From the NCBI GenBank assembly GCA_024280375.1, contig JAJRQF010000089.1, positions 1 to 64,000 on the forward strand: a stretch of 64,000 nt of DNA. Direction: 5' to 3'. This stretch comes from Alphaproteobacteria bacterium (lineage in GTDB: Bacteria > Pseudomonadota > Alphaproteobacteria > Rhizobiales > Rhizobiaceae). Positions 39,385 to 48,403 of the stretch are shown in pieces. The notes below the pieces were generated by a model. It searched no databases. It was not told the origin of the DNA and worked only from the letters and a program-made list of their open reading frames with translations. A program made the translations under genes and the position numbers. Every line of letters begins with the position of its first letter. The first letter of the stretch is position 1.

Positions 39385-40986
39385 ATGGAAGATTCTAATC
39401 AGATCGGACGGCAATTGACCAATTTGCAGGGCTATCAAATTGAAATCTTGCCGCAACCGGGGAATGTAACGGCTTTCAGTGGCAATGACGTTATTGCCAC
39501 GAGTAATGCGGTAAAAATCATGCACGAAACCCGATTGCAGTCCTATTACTACTTTCCACAGGATGCAATTGACCCGGATATATTAACGCGCTCCGATTTC
39601 AGAACTTTTTGCCCGTTCAAGGGCACCGCATCCTATTGGCATGTAAAAACGCCCTCGGGTAGGGTTGAAAATGGCGCATGGTCCTACGAAACACCCTTGA
39701 GGGAATCCATCGAGATTGGCGGAATGTTGTCCTTCTCAGCCAATGTGGCCGATCGTTATGACGCTGAAAACCCGCCTGTATTCGACGGTAGAAATGACGG
39801 AAATATCTCCAGCCCTCTTACCGACTGGATTTTGCGTGAGGCCATATATTGCACCTCCCGCAGGGAGTTGGTCCGATTGCTGGCTGAAAAATTTATTCAG
39901 GCCGGAATTGAAATCTCTCGGCTGAACATAACAATCTGGTCGCTCCACCCAGAAATTGCCGGTATCAATTACCGCTGGCACCGCAATACTGGCGAAGTTA
40001 CAATAAATGAACCGGGACACGAAATATTCAGCAATCCGGATTTTATAAACAGCCCGCTTAATCTGGTGACCAAGGGACTTGGCGGCGTGCGCCAACCGCT
40101 TGATGTTGATGAAGCGGAGTTTGAATTTCCCATAATGGAAGATTTAAAAGCTGAGGGTGCTACCGATTATGTGGCGATGCCCTTGCGGTTTTCCGATGGG
40201 CAATTTCATTCGATGACCATGGCCTGCGATCATCCAAATGGTTTTACCACCGAAAATCTTGGCCTGGTTTTTGAATGTTCAGGGGTTATCAGCCGCTTTT
40301 TTGAAGTGCTGACCCTCCGTAAAAATGCCACCACCCTTATGGATACTTATTTGGGAAAACGCACCGGCGAAAAGGTGTTGAATGGTGATATCCGCCGCGG
40401 CCAGGGCGAAGATATTCAAGCCGTTGTTCTGTTCAGCGACATGCGAAATTCAACCGCGATGACTGAAACCTTGCCGCGCGGAGAATATTTGGATTTGCTC
40501 AATACTTATTTTGAAGCAGTGCTTGGACCTGTACAGGAAAATGGTGGCGAGGTTTTGAAATTTATTGGCGACGCTGTATTGGCAATTTTTCCTGTTTCAG
40601 AGGAATTGTCTGACCATTCAAAACAGGCTGGTTCTGCATTAAAGGCGGCCAAATCCGCCGTGCGGGAAATTTTGAATACTAGCAATAATTCAGACGCCAA
40701 CAGTCTGGCAAAAATTGATTTAGGGATATCCCTGCATATCGGCGAAGTAACCTATGGCAATGTTGGTGGACAAAACCGGCTGGATTTTACGGTGATTGGC
40801 CCGGCGGTTAATCTCGCGAGCCGCATTGAGGGCCTGTGTAAATTGAGCGGCAAACGAATTTTGATGTCGAGCCAATTTGCTGAAGCTTTATGCGCCAGCC
40901 AATCTAACAAAGCCGCGATCAGATCAATCGGCAAGCACCGGCTCAACGGTATTAAGGGAGAGCACGAGGTGTTCGCGCTAAAATGA
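39385..40986 (+). CDS. DUF427 domain fused to a class III adenylate cyclase
   Basis: A 533-residue soluble protein starting at ATG 39385 (a TTG eight codons upstream is weaker). Residues about 25-90 look like a DUF427 domain (YYYFPQDAIDPDILTRSDFRTFCPFKGTASYWHV region). A middle part of about 230 residues follows with no family I recognise, perhaps a GAF-like sensor. The catalytic domain (about 340-530) has the two metal aspartates D352 (FSDMRNST) and D396 (FIGDAV), the ATP-selecting K392 and D467, and N476 and R480 in NLASRIE. The K-D pair predicts ATP rather than GTP. All catalytic residues are present, so it should make cAMP. Confidence 0.85.
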   Translation: MEDSNQIGRQLTNLQGYQIEILPQPGNVTAFSGNDVIATSNAVKIMHETRLQSYYYFPQDAIDPDILTRSDFRTFCPFKGTASYWHVKTPSGRVENGAWSYETPLRESIEIGGMLSFSANVADRYDAENPPVFDGRNDGNISSPLTDWILREAIYCTSRRELVRLLAEKFIQAGIEISRLNITIWSLHPEIAGINYRWHRNTGEVTINEPGHEIFSNPDFINSPLNLVTKGLGGVRQPLDVDEAEFEFPIMEDLKAEGATDYVAMPLRFSDGQFHSMTMACDHPNGFTTENLGLVFECSGVISRFFEVLTLRKNATTLMDTYLGKRTGEKVLNGDIRRGQGEDIQAVVLFSDMRNSTAMTETLPRGEYLDLLNTYFEAVLGPVQENGGEVLKFIGDAVLAIFPVSEELSDHSKQAGSALKAAKSAVREILNTSNNSDANSLAKIDLGISLHIGEVTYGNVGGQNRLDFTVIGPAVNLASRIEGLCKLSGKRILMSSQFAEALCASQSNKAAIRSIGKHRLNGIKGEHEVFALK

Positions 40987-41004
40987 GACCGGGCTGGCCA
41001 TAAA

Positions 41005-41553
41005 TCAGAACGGCATAACGCTGTTCATCATCCCCAATGGGCGCGAGATGTTGCGATTCATTATGGCCATATCCTGACGCATATAATTCACATTGCCGCC
41101 CATGACATTCATGATCTGGTTCATCTTTTTCAGTTCAATATCCATGGATCTCATATATCGAACGGACTGCATCAGTTTTGCCATATCTTTGGTCGATGCG
41201 GTCATTTCTTTGGTATTGATTGCCATTGAATGTGTATCGTTGGACATTGCCTCCACCCGATTGGTCATGACCTTGATATTATTAGACAGGGAATGCATGG
41301 CATTTGACATTGAATTCAGATTTGAAACAATTTGCGGGTCGTCAAACCGGGCAACCATGGTGCGCATGTCGTTGGTTAAATTGTAAATTAGATAAAATCC
41401 ATACGCCATGAATACCACAACAAGGATCATGCCAGGATAGATTATCATTTCCCAACGGCGGGCACTCTTTTCAAACCTATTAAAAAAACGCTCGGCCGCC
41501 ACCGAAGGAATATTCAGCGGCATTTCATTATTACTATCCGGCGATTTCGTCAT
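41005..41553 (-). CDS. Methionine-rich membrane protein of unknown function
   Basis: A 182-residue protein from ATG 41553, preceded by GGAGGG four bases upstream; a GTG six codons earlier is less likely. One membrane segment lies at about 37-59. The rest is a long periplasmic or cytoplasmic helix with repeated Met, Asn and Ser at roughly seven-residue spacing; 26 of 182 residues are methionine. It looks like a coiled coil. I do not recognise the family. It converges on the cyclase gene, 18 bases away. Methionine-rich helices sometimes bind copper or resist oxidation, but nothing here proves that. Confidence 0.7.
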   Translation of the reverse strand: MTKSPDSNNEMPLNIPSVAAERFFNRFEKSARRWEMIIYPGMILVVVFMAYGFYLIYNLTNDMRTMVARFDDPQIVSNLNSMSNAMHSLSNNIKVMTNRVEAMSNDTHSMAINTKEMTASTKDMAKLMQSVRYMRSMDIELKKMNQIMNVMGGNVNYMRQDMAIMNRNISRPLGMMNSVMPF

Positions 41554-41797
41554 AGTCCCTCCATTACACACAACTCAAAGACATAAGAAAATGCTCCCGG
41601 GGTTTCTTAAGTCAGGCAATTTATAAGTGGGTCTAACATATACAGCTTTCACTATACAACATCCTTCCACGGACTGAATTGCCGCATGGTTTATAATTGT
41701 TGCGCGGCCACAGATTGAATGCAACTCCATGGGTGACATTTTGCCGGACAGGTGACATAATTGTATAAGTGAAATCAAACTTAAAGGCCGAAGTTCA

Positions 41798-42256
41798 ATG
41801 ATGAATGATGACCTCCTAGACTATGTGTTATTTCATCAAACCGCTCATGATAAGTTCACTGAGTATTTAAAATCCATCAATATTCCGACGAAAACCAGCC
41901 ATTGCGATGGTGTGTTCGAAACCTGCATTCCTGCGGATATCGACGACATTTTGGCCGATGAGATTGAAAGTCGATATGACGAGCTATTGGATTTAAGCCG
42001 CGAATTACTGGCGGGCGAAACCCCACAGGGAAAAGGCAATTTCAGCATTGCCACGATCATCGTAAATTTGAAATCCGGCAAGGCATCAAACGCGCATATC
42101 AGGCCGGATTTGCTCTACCGGATAATGAACGTTATTGATGAAAAAGAGCTTGAGGAGTTTACTCAGGCAATTGTTGAGGCTGTGGAAAACCCGGACGATC
42201 GCAGCTTTTGCCAAAAGGTTCGTGAGGGCGAGATAGAATTTGAAAATTCAGAGTAA
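41798..42256 (+). CDS. Conserved hypothetical acidic protein
   Basis: A 152-residue soluble, acidic protein without membrane segments or signal peptide. It begins MMNDDLLDYVLFHQTAHDKF at ATG 41798, with AAAGG about eleven bases before. The first half alternates helices and acidic loops (ADIDDILADEIESRYDELLD); the second half contains NFSIATIIVNLKSGKASNAHIRP and an acidic C-terminus. Two cysteines occur but no metal motif is clear. I do not recognise a family and assign no function. It ends eight bases before the convergent EamA gene. Confidence 0.7.
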   Translation: MMNDDLLDYVLFHQTAHDKFTEYLKSINIPTKTSHCDGVFETCIPADIDDILADEIESRYDELLDLSRELLAGETPQGKGNFSIATIIVNLKSGKASNAHIRPDLLYRIMNVIDEKELEEFTQAIVEAVENPDDRSFCQKVREGEIEFENSE

Positions 42257-42264
42257 AGTTTGGC

Positions 42265-43185
42265 TCATTCTACACGGGCGCGCTGGCCTAAAATAATCAC
42301 CACCAAAACAATCAACGCGAACCCTATGGTTTCCAATGAAATTTCTTCCCCCAACAGCAATGATGCAATTGCCAGCGTTACAAATGTTTGCAGCAATTGA
42401 AGCTGGCCGACCCGTGACACGCCTCCCATTCGCAACCCGGTATTCCAGGCGAAAAATCCCAGATACATCGAAAACAGCCCCAAATACATAAAGGCCCAAA
42501 ACTCAAGGTTTGACGCTTCAAAATATATGTCGTTCCAGGTTAGCAGCGAACCCAGAATTGAAATTGGGATGGTGACGACCAGCGCCCATGATATGGCTTC
42601 CCAACCGCTCATATGGCGGCTTAGTTTGGCTAAAATCACATATCCACACGAAGCGCAGAGTGCGGCCAATAAAAGCCAGAAATCCCCAAGCGCAAAGCCG
42701 AACCCACCTGGCCCTTGCGCGCCATTGGCGCCTCCGCTGTCGCGAAGGGCAAATATGCTAACCAGAACTGTTCCAAATATACCCCAAAACCAGAACATCG
42801 GGGACGGACGCTCCCCGGCAAATAAGCTCGCAAAAACTGCTGTTGCCAATGGCAGAATGCCCAGCACAACGCCCCCATGAGCCGATGGTAATGTGAGCAT
42901 TGCAAGGCCCATAAAACCCGGAAACCCAACGACCACAAAAAACCCGGCGATCGCCAGCATAATAGCGTGTTCGCGAGGAAATCGGCGTTTTAATACCAGC
43001 AGGAACAAAATTGCCGCCAGCGAGGCAAGCAGCGCCCGGCCAAATGTTACGAACCATGGATCGAAAATACCCACTGCAATGCGGGTCGCCGGCAAGGTTC
43101 CGCCGAAAATAATAACACCGATCAGGCCATATATCAGGCCTAATTTGCGATTGGAAACTTCGGGGTCAGAATTTTTTATGCTCAA
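42265..43185 (-). CDS. EamA-family (drug/metabolite) exporter
   Basis: About ten hydrophobic segments arranged as two EamA halves (LIYGLIGVIIFGGTLPATR at the start, YLGLFSMYLGFFAWNTGLR and GEEISLETIGFALIV in the second half). Such proteins export amino acids or other metabolites. No ATG suits the start: I choose TTG at 43185 with AGGA eight bases upstream (306 residues); another TTG at 43221 would add twelve. It shares orientation with ppk2 upstream but lies 147 bases from it. Confidence 0.85.
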   Translation of the reverse strand: MSIKNSDPEVSNRKLGLIYGLIGVIIFGGTLPATRIAVGIFDPWFVTFGRALLASLAAILFLLVLKRRFPREHAIMLAIAGFFVVVGFPGFMGLAMLTLPSAHGGVVLGILPLATAVFASLFAGERPSPMFWFWGIFGTVLVSIFALRDSGGANGAQGPGGFGFALGDFWLLLAALCASCGYVILAKLSRHMSGWEAISWALVVTIPISILGSLLTWNDIYFEASNLEFWAFMYLGLFSMYLGFFAWNTGLRMGGVSRVGQLQLLQTFVTLAIASLLLGEEISLETIGFALIVLVVIILGQRARVE

Positions 43186-43331
43186 TTCGTCAATCCTAAC
43201 CAGTTGAAACAACAACAACAATACAGTGCAATTTCATCTGGCGACAAGCAAAGAGAATTGACTTTATCATCAAATATTCTGATGCGGATTTAAAAACCCA
43301 GCCCCTTCATAGCAATCCCTGAGCGATGATA

Positions 43332-44390
43332 TTATTTCTTTCGCCTTTGCTTCGGGTGCAACGTGCTGCCCAAAATATGGTTGCTGTTGCCAATTACATC
43401 GGCGCTGGAGCCGACAATCAACGGATCTGGCACAGAAACAACTTCAATGTTTTTATCCGGATAGGGAAGCGACGACAAAAAATGCCGCATCGTATTGAGG
43501 CGCGCGCGCTTTTTGTCGTTTGATTTAACAATTGTCCAGGGCGCGTCAGCGGTGTTGGTATAGAAAAACATCGCCTCTTTGGCTTCGGTATAATCGTCCC
43601 ATTTATCCAGCGATGCTCGATCAACCGGAGAGAGTTTCCATTGCTTCAGCGGGTCAATTTCCCGCGACTTAAACCGCTTGAATTGTTCGTCTCTGGTCAC
43701 CGAAAACCAATATTTGTATAGTCTGATGCCGCTGCGCGTAATCATCCGCTCAAACTCCGGACATGAGCGCATAAATTCTAGATATTCGTTTGGCGAACAA
43801 AAATTCATCACCCGCTCAACGCCGGCGCGATTATACCAGGACCGATCAAACAGGACCATTTCACCCGCAGACGGCAAATGCGAAATGTAGCGCTGAAAAA
43901 ACCACTGAGTGCGTTCACGTTCGCTTGGTTTTTCCAAGGCCACCACCCTTGCACTACGGGGATTTAGATGTTCGGTAAACCGTTTGATCGTGCCGCCCTT
44001 GCCGGCTGCATCACGTCCCTCAAAAATCATCACGATCTTTTGGCCAGATGCCTTAATCCACTCCTGGGCCTTCAATAATTCGACCTGCAAATTAGCCTTG
44101 TCGTTCTCATAGGCTTTGCTGGATAGCTTTTTGGTATAGGGATATTCACCATTTTCAAATGCCCGACGGATCGCCTCCGGATCTTGACGCATTTGCGCCA
44201 AACGCTCTTCAGCTTCCACATCAAGCTGACTTACGTCATCCAATTCGCCAATTATTTGATTGACGGTCAGATCAGCCATGTCGCTCCTGGCTTCTGGCGT
44301 TGCCTCTGGCGCAACATCCGCTGATGGGGTTTTGTTGACAACCGGCTTTGAACTGCCTTTTGGCGACGAGGATCTCGGTGTGCGAGCCAT
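43332..44390 (-). CDS. ppk2: Polyphosphate kinase 2
   Basis: A PPK2-family enzyme that transfers phosphate between polyphosphate and nucleotides. FEGRDAAGKGGTIKRFTEHL is the Walker A-type loop; VLFDRSWYNRAGVERVMNF carries the Walker B aspartate and lid residues. The first 80 residues are a Ser/Pro/Lys-rich, then acidic extension. The start is ATG 44390 with GGGAG eight bases upstream (352 residues). Class I PPK2 is likely from length and single domain, favouring ADP or GDP as acceptor; this is inference. Confidence 0.94.
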   Translation of the reverse strand: MARTPRSSSPKGSSKPVVNKTPSADVAPEATPEARSDMADLTVNQIIGELDDVSQLDVEAEERLAQMRQDPEAIRRAFENGEYPYTKKLSSKAYENDKANLQVELLKAQEWIKASGQKIVMIFEGRDAAGKGGTIKRFTEHLNPRSARVVALEKPSERERTQWFFQRYISHLPSAGEMVLFDRSWYNRAGVERVMNFCSPNEYLEFMRSCPEFERMITRSGIRLYKYWFSVTRDEQFKRFKSREIDPLKQWKLSPVDRASLDKWDDYTEAKEAMFFYTNTADAPWTIVKSNDKKRARLNTMRHFLSSLPYPDKNIEVVSVPDPLIVGSSADVIGNSNHILGSTLHPKQRRKK

Positions 44391-44635
44391 ATATTCTCCC
44401 TTTTGTAATTTGCATGCCAATTTGTCTGAAATTTATTCGCAAATATTCTTAAACTTCAGGCACAATATGTTACTGCAATCATGCTAAGCCTCCTTTGATG
44501 CAGGTCAAGGTTTGCCTGCTAATTTCTACGGCCTGCACCTATATCCGGGATAATTGCCGCCCAATTACATAAATCGGGTGGCAGATATTTGCCATTTCTG
44601 TAGTGTCGCGCAATATCAATTTGCGGACCCCCTCC

Positions 44636-45568
44636 ATGCCAGCACCTTTAAAACACATGACCCCGCATATCTGGGGACTTTTAACCCTGTTAGCCTTTAT
44701 CTGGGGCGGGTCATTTTTCTTTGTGCGCATTGCGGTATTGGAAATTCCGCCGCTAACGCTGGTTTTGGCGCGGGTATTGATTGCAGCCATTGTTCTCAAC
44801 CTGTTTTTAATCGCCCGCCCCACGGGCATGCAGCACAGACCAAAACTTTGGTTGCAATTTGCCATTATGGGCATGTTGAACAATATCATTCCGTTCTCGC
44901 TATTGTTTTACGGGCAACAGGAACTGGGCGCTGGCCTTGCCTCGATTATTAATGCCCTCACCCCGATTTGGTCGCTACTCATCGCCCATGTTGCAACCCG
45001 GGACGAGCGGCTTTCAGCATCAAAACTGTTCGGAGTTATGGCAGGATTTGCCGGTGTTGGAATTATGATTGGCGGGGCGGTATTTGCCGGACTTCATGGT
45101 GCCGTGCTGGCTCTTCTGGCCGTGATTGGCACCACCATTTCATATGGATTTGCCAGTGTATATGGTCGCATATTTTCAGATGTTCCGCCACTTGAAACAG
45201 CCCGCGGGCAATTGACCACCTCAACCATATTCATGTTGCCAATCGCATTGCTGCTCGACAAGCCGTGGCTTCTGCCAATGCCCTCAACATATGCCTTGGG
45301 TTCGATCATTTTGCTGGCAACCGTTTGCACGGCCTACGCCTATATTTTGTATTTCAGGATTTTGGCCAGCGCGGGTGCTGTGAATATTTCGCTGGTAACT
45401 CTGCTTGTGCCGGTTTCCGCCATCGCACTTGGGATGGTCTTTCTGGGCGAGATATTGCTAACCCGTCATATTATCGGACTTGGGTTTATTTTCATTGGGC
45501 TGGCCGCCATTGACGGGCGAGCGATCACTTTTTTGCAAAATCAATTGGTTCGACCGAAATCGAATTAG
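44636..45568 (+). CDS. EamA-family exporter
   Basis: A DMT-superfamily carrier with about ten membrane segments, starting LLTLLAFIWGGSFFFVRIAV in the first half and ILASAGAVNISLVTLLVPVS in the second. It is more like the RhaT/YdcZ-type amino-acid exporters than the EamA protein at 42265-43185 and is not a recent duplicate of it. I use ATG 44636 (310 residues); a GTG at 44603 is possible and neither has a good ribosome site. It ends before a hairpin-rich region. Confidence 0.85.
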   Translation: MPAPLKHMTPHIWGLLTLLAFIWGGSFFFVRIAVLEIPPLTLVLARVLIAAIVLNLFLIARPTGMQHRPKLWLQFAIMGMLNNIIPFSLLFYGQQELGAGLASIINALTPIWSLLIAHVATRDERLSASKLFGVMAGFAGVGIMIGGAVFAGLHGAVLALLAVIGTTISYGFASVYGRIFSDVPPLETARGQLTTSTIFMLPIALLLDKPWLLPMPSTYALGSIILLATVCTAYAYILYFRILASAGAVNISLVTLLVPVSAIALGMVFLGEILLTRHIIGLGFIFIGLAAIDGRAITFLQNQLVRPKSN

Positions 45569-45596
45569 ACTGCGTAATGTTTAATTTGAAGCGTCA

Positions 45597-45613
45597 GGCT
45601 GCGAAGAGCAGCC
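45597..45613 (+). terminator. Hairpin after the EamA gene
   Basis: A perfect 6-bp GC-rich stem (GGCTGC / GCAGCC, loop GAAGA) stands 28 bases beyond the stop. It is followed by a GATGCA-ATGCATC palindrome but no T run. Confidence 0.35.
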
Positions 45614-45689
45614 CGATGCAAATGCATCGCTCCCGCGAAGGCTGGGGCGCAGCCCCAAATTGCTGTGAGCGAAAGAATATTTGAGCAAT

Positions 45690-45704
45690 TCCGTCAAAGA
45701 CGGA
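45690..45704 (-). terminator. Hairpin after metF
   Basis: TCCGTC-AAA-GACGGA forms a perfect 6-bp stem seven bases after the minus-strand metF stop. There is no T tract, so a role in termination is uncertain. Confidence 0.35.
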
Positions 45705-45710
45705 CACGCT

Positions 45711-46649
45711 CTAAGCTGCCTTGGCGTTATTATTGTCTGCGCTTACCGGTTCGCCATTGTCGCCACCTGCGCGCACGCCCAGCATATGGCAAATCGCATA
45801 AACTAGATCGGCCCGGTTCATTGTATAGAAATGAAAGTCGGAAAAACCGCGATCAACCAGATCGAGCACCTGTTCTGCACCAACGGCGGCCGCTACCAGC
45901 TCTTCTGTACCGGGTTCATTTTCAAGGCCCTCAAATCGCTGTTCCAGCCATGTGGGAATATGAGTGCCGCATTTAGCAGCAAAAGCTGACAGGCTTTTGA
46001 AATTATGGATCGGTGCAATGCCCGGCACAATTGGTATATAAATTCCAGCCTTGCGCACCCGCTCCACATAGGCCTCAAACACGTCATTATCAAAGCAAAA
46101 CTGGGTGATAGCCCGGGTTGCGCCATTGTCGACCTTGCGTTTCAGCATATCCATGTCGGTGGCAAAATCCGGGCTTTCCGGGTGCTTTTCCGGATAGGCC
46201 GCAACGGTGATTTCAAAATCGGCAAAAGCCTTCATTCCGGCCACAAGCTCGGCGGCATTTTGATAGCCATCCGGATTTGGCTTGTAATGCGTACCAACCC
46301 CGCCCGTCGGGTCGCCGCGCAATGCAACAAAATGGCGAACTCCGGCATCCCAGTATTCGCGAATAACCTCGTCCACCTCTTCGCGGCTTGCATCGACGCA
46401 GGTTAAATGGGCTGCGGGCGAGATATCTGTTTCACGCGCAATATAGGATACCGTATCGTGGGTGCGCTTGCGGGTAGACCCGCCTGCCCCGTAAGTAACG
46501 GATACAAATGATGGATTAAGCGGTGCCAGCCGTTCGATAGAGTTCCACAGGGTTTTTTCCATCTTCTCGTTTTTCGGCGGGAAAAACTCAAATGAAACAT
46601 TGATATCGACATCGCGCATGGCACGGCGTGAAAGACTGGAAACACTCAT
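45711..46649 (-). CDS. metF: Methylenetetrahydrofolate reductase
   Basis: A 312-residue FAD enzyme that makes 5-methyl-THF for methionine synthesis. SFEFFPPKNEKMEKTLW and VSVTYGAGGSTRKRT are the N-terminal signatures; HFVALRGDPTGG and the FDFHFYTMNR-like SDFHFYTMNRADL at the C-terminus are typical. The start overlaps the stop of the ArsR-methyltransferase gene by four bases (ATGA), so the two form one coupled operon. It probably depends on the same upstream operator. Confidence 0.96.
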   Translation of the reverse strand: MSVSSLSRRAMRDVDINVSFEFFPPKNEKMEKTLWNSIERLAPLNPSFVSVTYGAGGSTRKRTHDTVSYIARETDISPAAHLTCVDASREEVDEVIREYWDAGVRHFVALRGDPTGGVGTHYKPNPDGYQNAAELVAGMKAFADFEITVAAYPEKHPESPDFATDMDMLKRKVDNGATRAITQFCFDNDVFEAYVERVRKAGIYIPIVPGIAPIHNFKSLSAFAAKCGTHIPTWLEQRFEGLENEPGTEELVAAAVGAEQVLDLVDRGFSDFHFYTMNRADLVYAICHMLGVRAGGDNGEPVSADNNNAKAA

Positions 46650-47674
46650 ACAACCAACTCCTGGTTATTTTTGGCGGTATTCTCCGCCATTAAAATTCTT
46701 TGATCCCTGGCAAGCCAAAGGGTAACGGTTAAATTATTCTGATCACTAATTTGAGGTGCCACATCGCGCACTTCAAGGATTTCAAGATCGGCAAGCTCCA
46801 GCCATTCCTTCATTTGATCATGGGAAAAACCAAGGCGCAGGTGCGCATGTTGCTCCCGCAAAAACTCAAGACCATGGGTGGCAAAATCGACAATTAGCAT
46901 AACACCTGAAGGTGCCAGCGCGCGGGCCGCCTCTTTGATCGCAAGTGCTGGATCATCAAGATAATGCAATACCTGATGAATGCTGACAAAATCATATGAG
47001 TTGCGCAGTGTTGGCAGCTGATAAATATCGCCGTTGCGAACCTGCGCATTGCCAATACCGGCATTTTCCAGATTAACCCGCGCATAGGAAAGCATATCGT
47101 GGCTGCCATCCAGCCCGATGGCGCGCTGGCAAATTGGCGCAAATATTTCAAGCACCCGGCCGGTGCCGGTTCCAAGGTCAAGCATCTGGCCAAATTGGCG
47201 ATCGCCGATCATCTCAAGCATGGCGGATTCCACCCGCTTTTCAGACGCATGCAGGGTTCGCAAACTGTCCCAGTCGGAGGCATTCTTGTCAAAATAAAGG
47301 GCGGCTTTTTCAGCCCGTTTGCGCTTTACGCCGTCCAGCCGTTCCGCATCGCGGGCGATCAGCGGATCATCAATATCAATGTGATCGATCATAAAGCGAT
47401 TAAAGGCCGAAGAAACGCCCTGATCTGAACTGCGGAAATAGGCCCAGGCGCCTTCCTGATAGCGCTCGGCCAAACCGGCCTCGACCAGCAGGCGCAAATG
47501 CCTGGAAATGCGTGGCTGCGATTGGCCTAGAATTTCAGTGAGATCACTCACCGTTAAATCCGATTTGCACAAAAGCGCAATCAAACGCAGTCTTGTCTGC
47601 TCTCCGGCGGCGCGCAAAAAGGCAACGCTTTCATCGAGCGACAGGTTTTGCATATTGTTGACTTGCTTTAACAT
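46646..47674 (-). CDS. ArsR-type regulator fused to a SAM methyltransferase-like domain (SahR-like)
   Basis: A 342-residue protein from ATG 47674 with GAAGG upstream. The first 90 residues are an ArsR winged helix (LSDLTEILGQSQPRISRHL-type motif). The rest is a class I methyltransferase fold with MLDLGTGTGRVLEIFA (about 163-178) for SAM/SAH binding. Known SahR regulators have this architecture and repress methyl-cycle genes until S-adenosylhomocysteine binds. Coupling to metF supports that role. Whether the domain still transfers methyl groups is unknown. Overlapping palindromes in its promoter are candidate operators. Confidence 0.87.
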   Translation of the reverse strand: MLKQVNNMQNLSLDESVAFLRAAGEQTRLRLIALLCKSDLTVSDLTEILGQSQPRISRHLRLLVEAGLAERYQEGAWAYFRSSDQGVSSAFNRFMIDHIDIDDPLIARDAERLDGVKRKRAEKAALYFDKNASDWDSLRTLHASEKRVESAMLEMIGDRQFGQMLDLGTGTGRVLEIFAPICQRAIGLDGSHDMLSYARVNLENAGIGNAQVRNGDIYQLPTLRNSYDFVSIHQVLHYLDDPALAIKEAARALAPSGVMLIVDFATHGLEFLREQHAHLRLGFSHDQMKEWLELADLEILEVRDVAPQISDQNNLTVTLWLARDQRILMAENTAKNNQELVV

Positions 47675-47690
47675 TGGCACCTTCGAAATG

Positions 47691-47711
47691 ACATAAAGAT
47701 ATGTTTATATC
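47691..47711. promoter_or_regulatory. Overlapping palindromes, candidate operator of the regulator-metF operon
   Basis: Two 5-bp inverted repeats with 4-base spacers overlap here: ACATA-AAGA-TATGT (47691-47704) and GATAT-GTTT-ATATC (47698-47711). They lie 17 bases or more before the regulator start, where autoregulation by an ArsR protein would be expected. Confidence 0.5.
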
Positions 47712-47760
47712 AATTTCGACGGGAAATCAAGGCAGGGTTTGGGATAACTCACCGGAAATT

Positions 47761-48099
47761 TTATACACTCGCATTAATGTTGAAAGTGTCAGTTGGGCCT
47801 TGGTGGATTTCGCCATTTTCGATGTTATAAAGATTGCCCCATTCAGGGTTCATTGATGATATGAGGCGCACTTTCCAGCCCCGCTGCCAATGTTTTAGCT
47901 GCTTTTCACGGCGAATAGCCTCCGGCATTGTGTGGTGAAATTCGTAGTACACCAACATTTTTACGCCGTGCTTTTTGGTAAATCCCTCGCGCAAACCCTG
48001 CTCATGCTCACTCATCCGACCATGCAAATCGCTGGTAACGCCCACATAGAGCACACCATCACGACGGTTTGCCAGAATATAGGTGCATGGATTTTTCAT
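47761..48099 (-). CDS. GIY-YIG domain protein (putative small endonuclease)
   Basis: A 112-residue protein whose first 85 residues form a GIY-YIG domain: YILANRRDGVLYVGVTSDL holds the G-x-Y and Y-x-G elements, R28 and the later E (EAIRREKQLK) complete the pattern. These short UPF0213-like proteins are common in proteobacteria, often next to palindromic repeats, and have no settled role. Here palindromes lie within 65 bases upstream. The start is ATG at 48099. Confidence 0.88.
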   Translation of the reverse strand: MKNPCTYILANRRDGVLYVGVTSDLHGRMSEHEQGLREGFTKKHGVKMLVYYEFHHTMPEAIRREKQLKHWQRGWKVRLISSMNPEWGNLYNIENGEIHQGPTDTFNINASV

Positions 48100-48160
48100 A
48101 ATTGTAGAATGTGACTTTGAGAGTTCAATGGCAATATTAGATTTTGAATGTTTCGATAGT

Positions 48161-48192
48161 CACGTGGATCCCCGCCTTCGCGGGGATGACGG
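48161..48192. repeat. REP-like palindrome 1
   Basis: CACGTGGATCCCCGCCTTCG followed by CGGGGATGACGG. The arms ATCCCCGC and GCGGGGAT pair. This is a widespread alphaproteobacterial intergenic palindrome. Confidence 0.75.
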
Positions 48193-48277
48193 TGATTGGG
48201 GTAAGGTTTTGAGAATAGAAGGCAATCAGAATGAATTGGTGAAATCATTACTTTGTTATGTGCTTACCCTCATGTTC

Positions 48278-48310
48278 CGTCATCCCCGCGAAGGCGGGGA
48301 TCCACGGGTG
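48278..48310. repeat. REP-like palindrome 2, inverted relative to palindrome 1
   Basis: CGTCATCCCCGCGAAGGCGG followed by GGATCCACGGGTG, the reverse orientation of the copy at 48161-48192. The two enclose 85 bases of unique sequence, a paired BIME-like arrangement. Confidence 0.75.
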
Positions 48311-48403
48311 TTTGTTTTCATTACGATAACATTTAGCTTTAATATCAAAGAAATACCTACGTTATTGGTTTGATAATACCTTGTTTCAGAGTACAATGCA
48401 TAA

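Larger units (their letters stand above)
48100..48403. other. Repeat-bearing intergenic region
   Basis: A 304-base gap. It contains two palindromic elements in opposite orientation (48161-48192 and 48278-48310). Open frames across them translate the repeat (DPRLRGDD and HPREGGDP) and are not genes. Confidence 0.6.

Noticed and set aside
41575-41778. Open frame of 67 codons between two hypothetical genes
   Set aside because: No ribosome site, no conserved pattern, and it spans the likely promoter region of the gene at 41798.
48083-48373. Open frame of 96 codons across the palindromes
   Set aside because: It translates the repeats (DPRLRGDD, HPREGGDP) and has no ribosome site; this is a well-known artefact of these elements.
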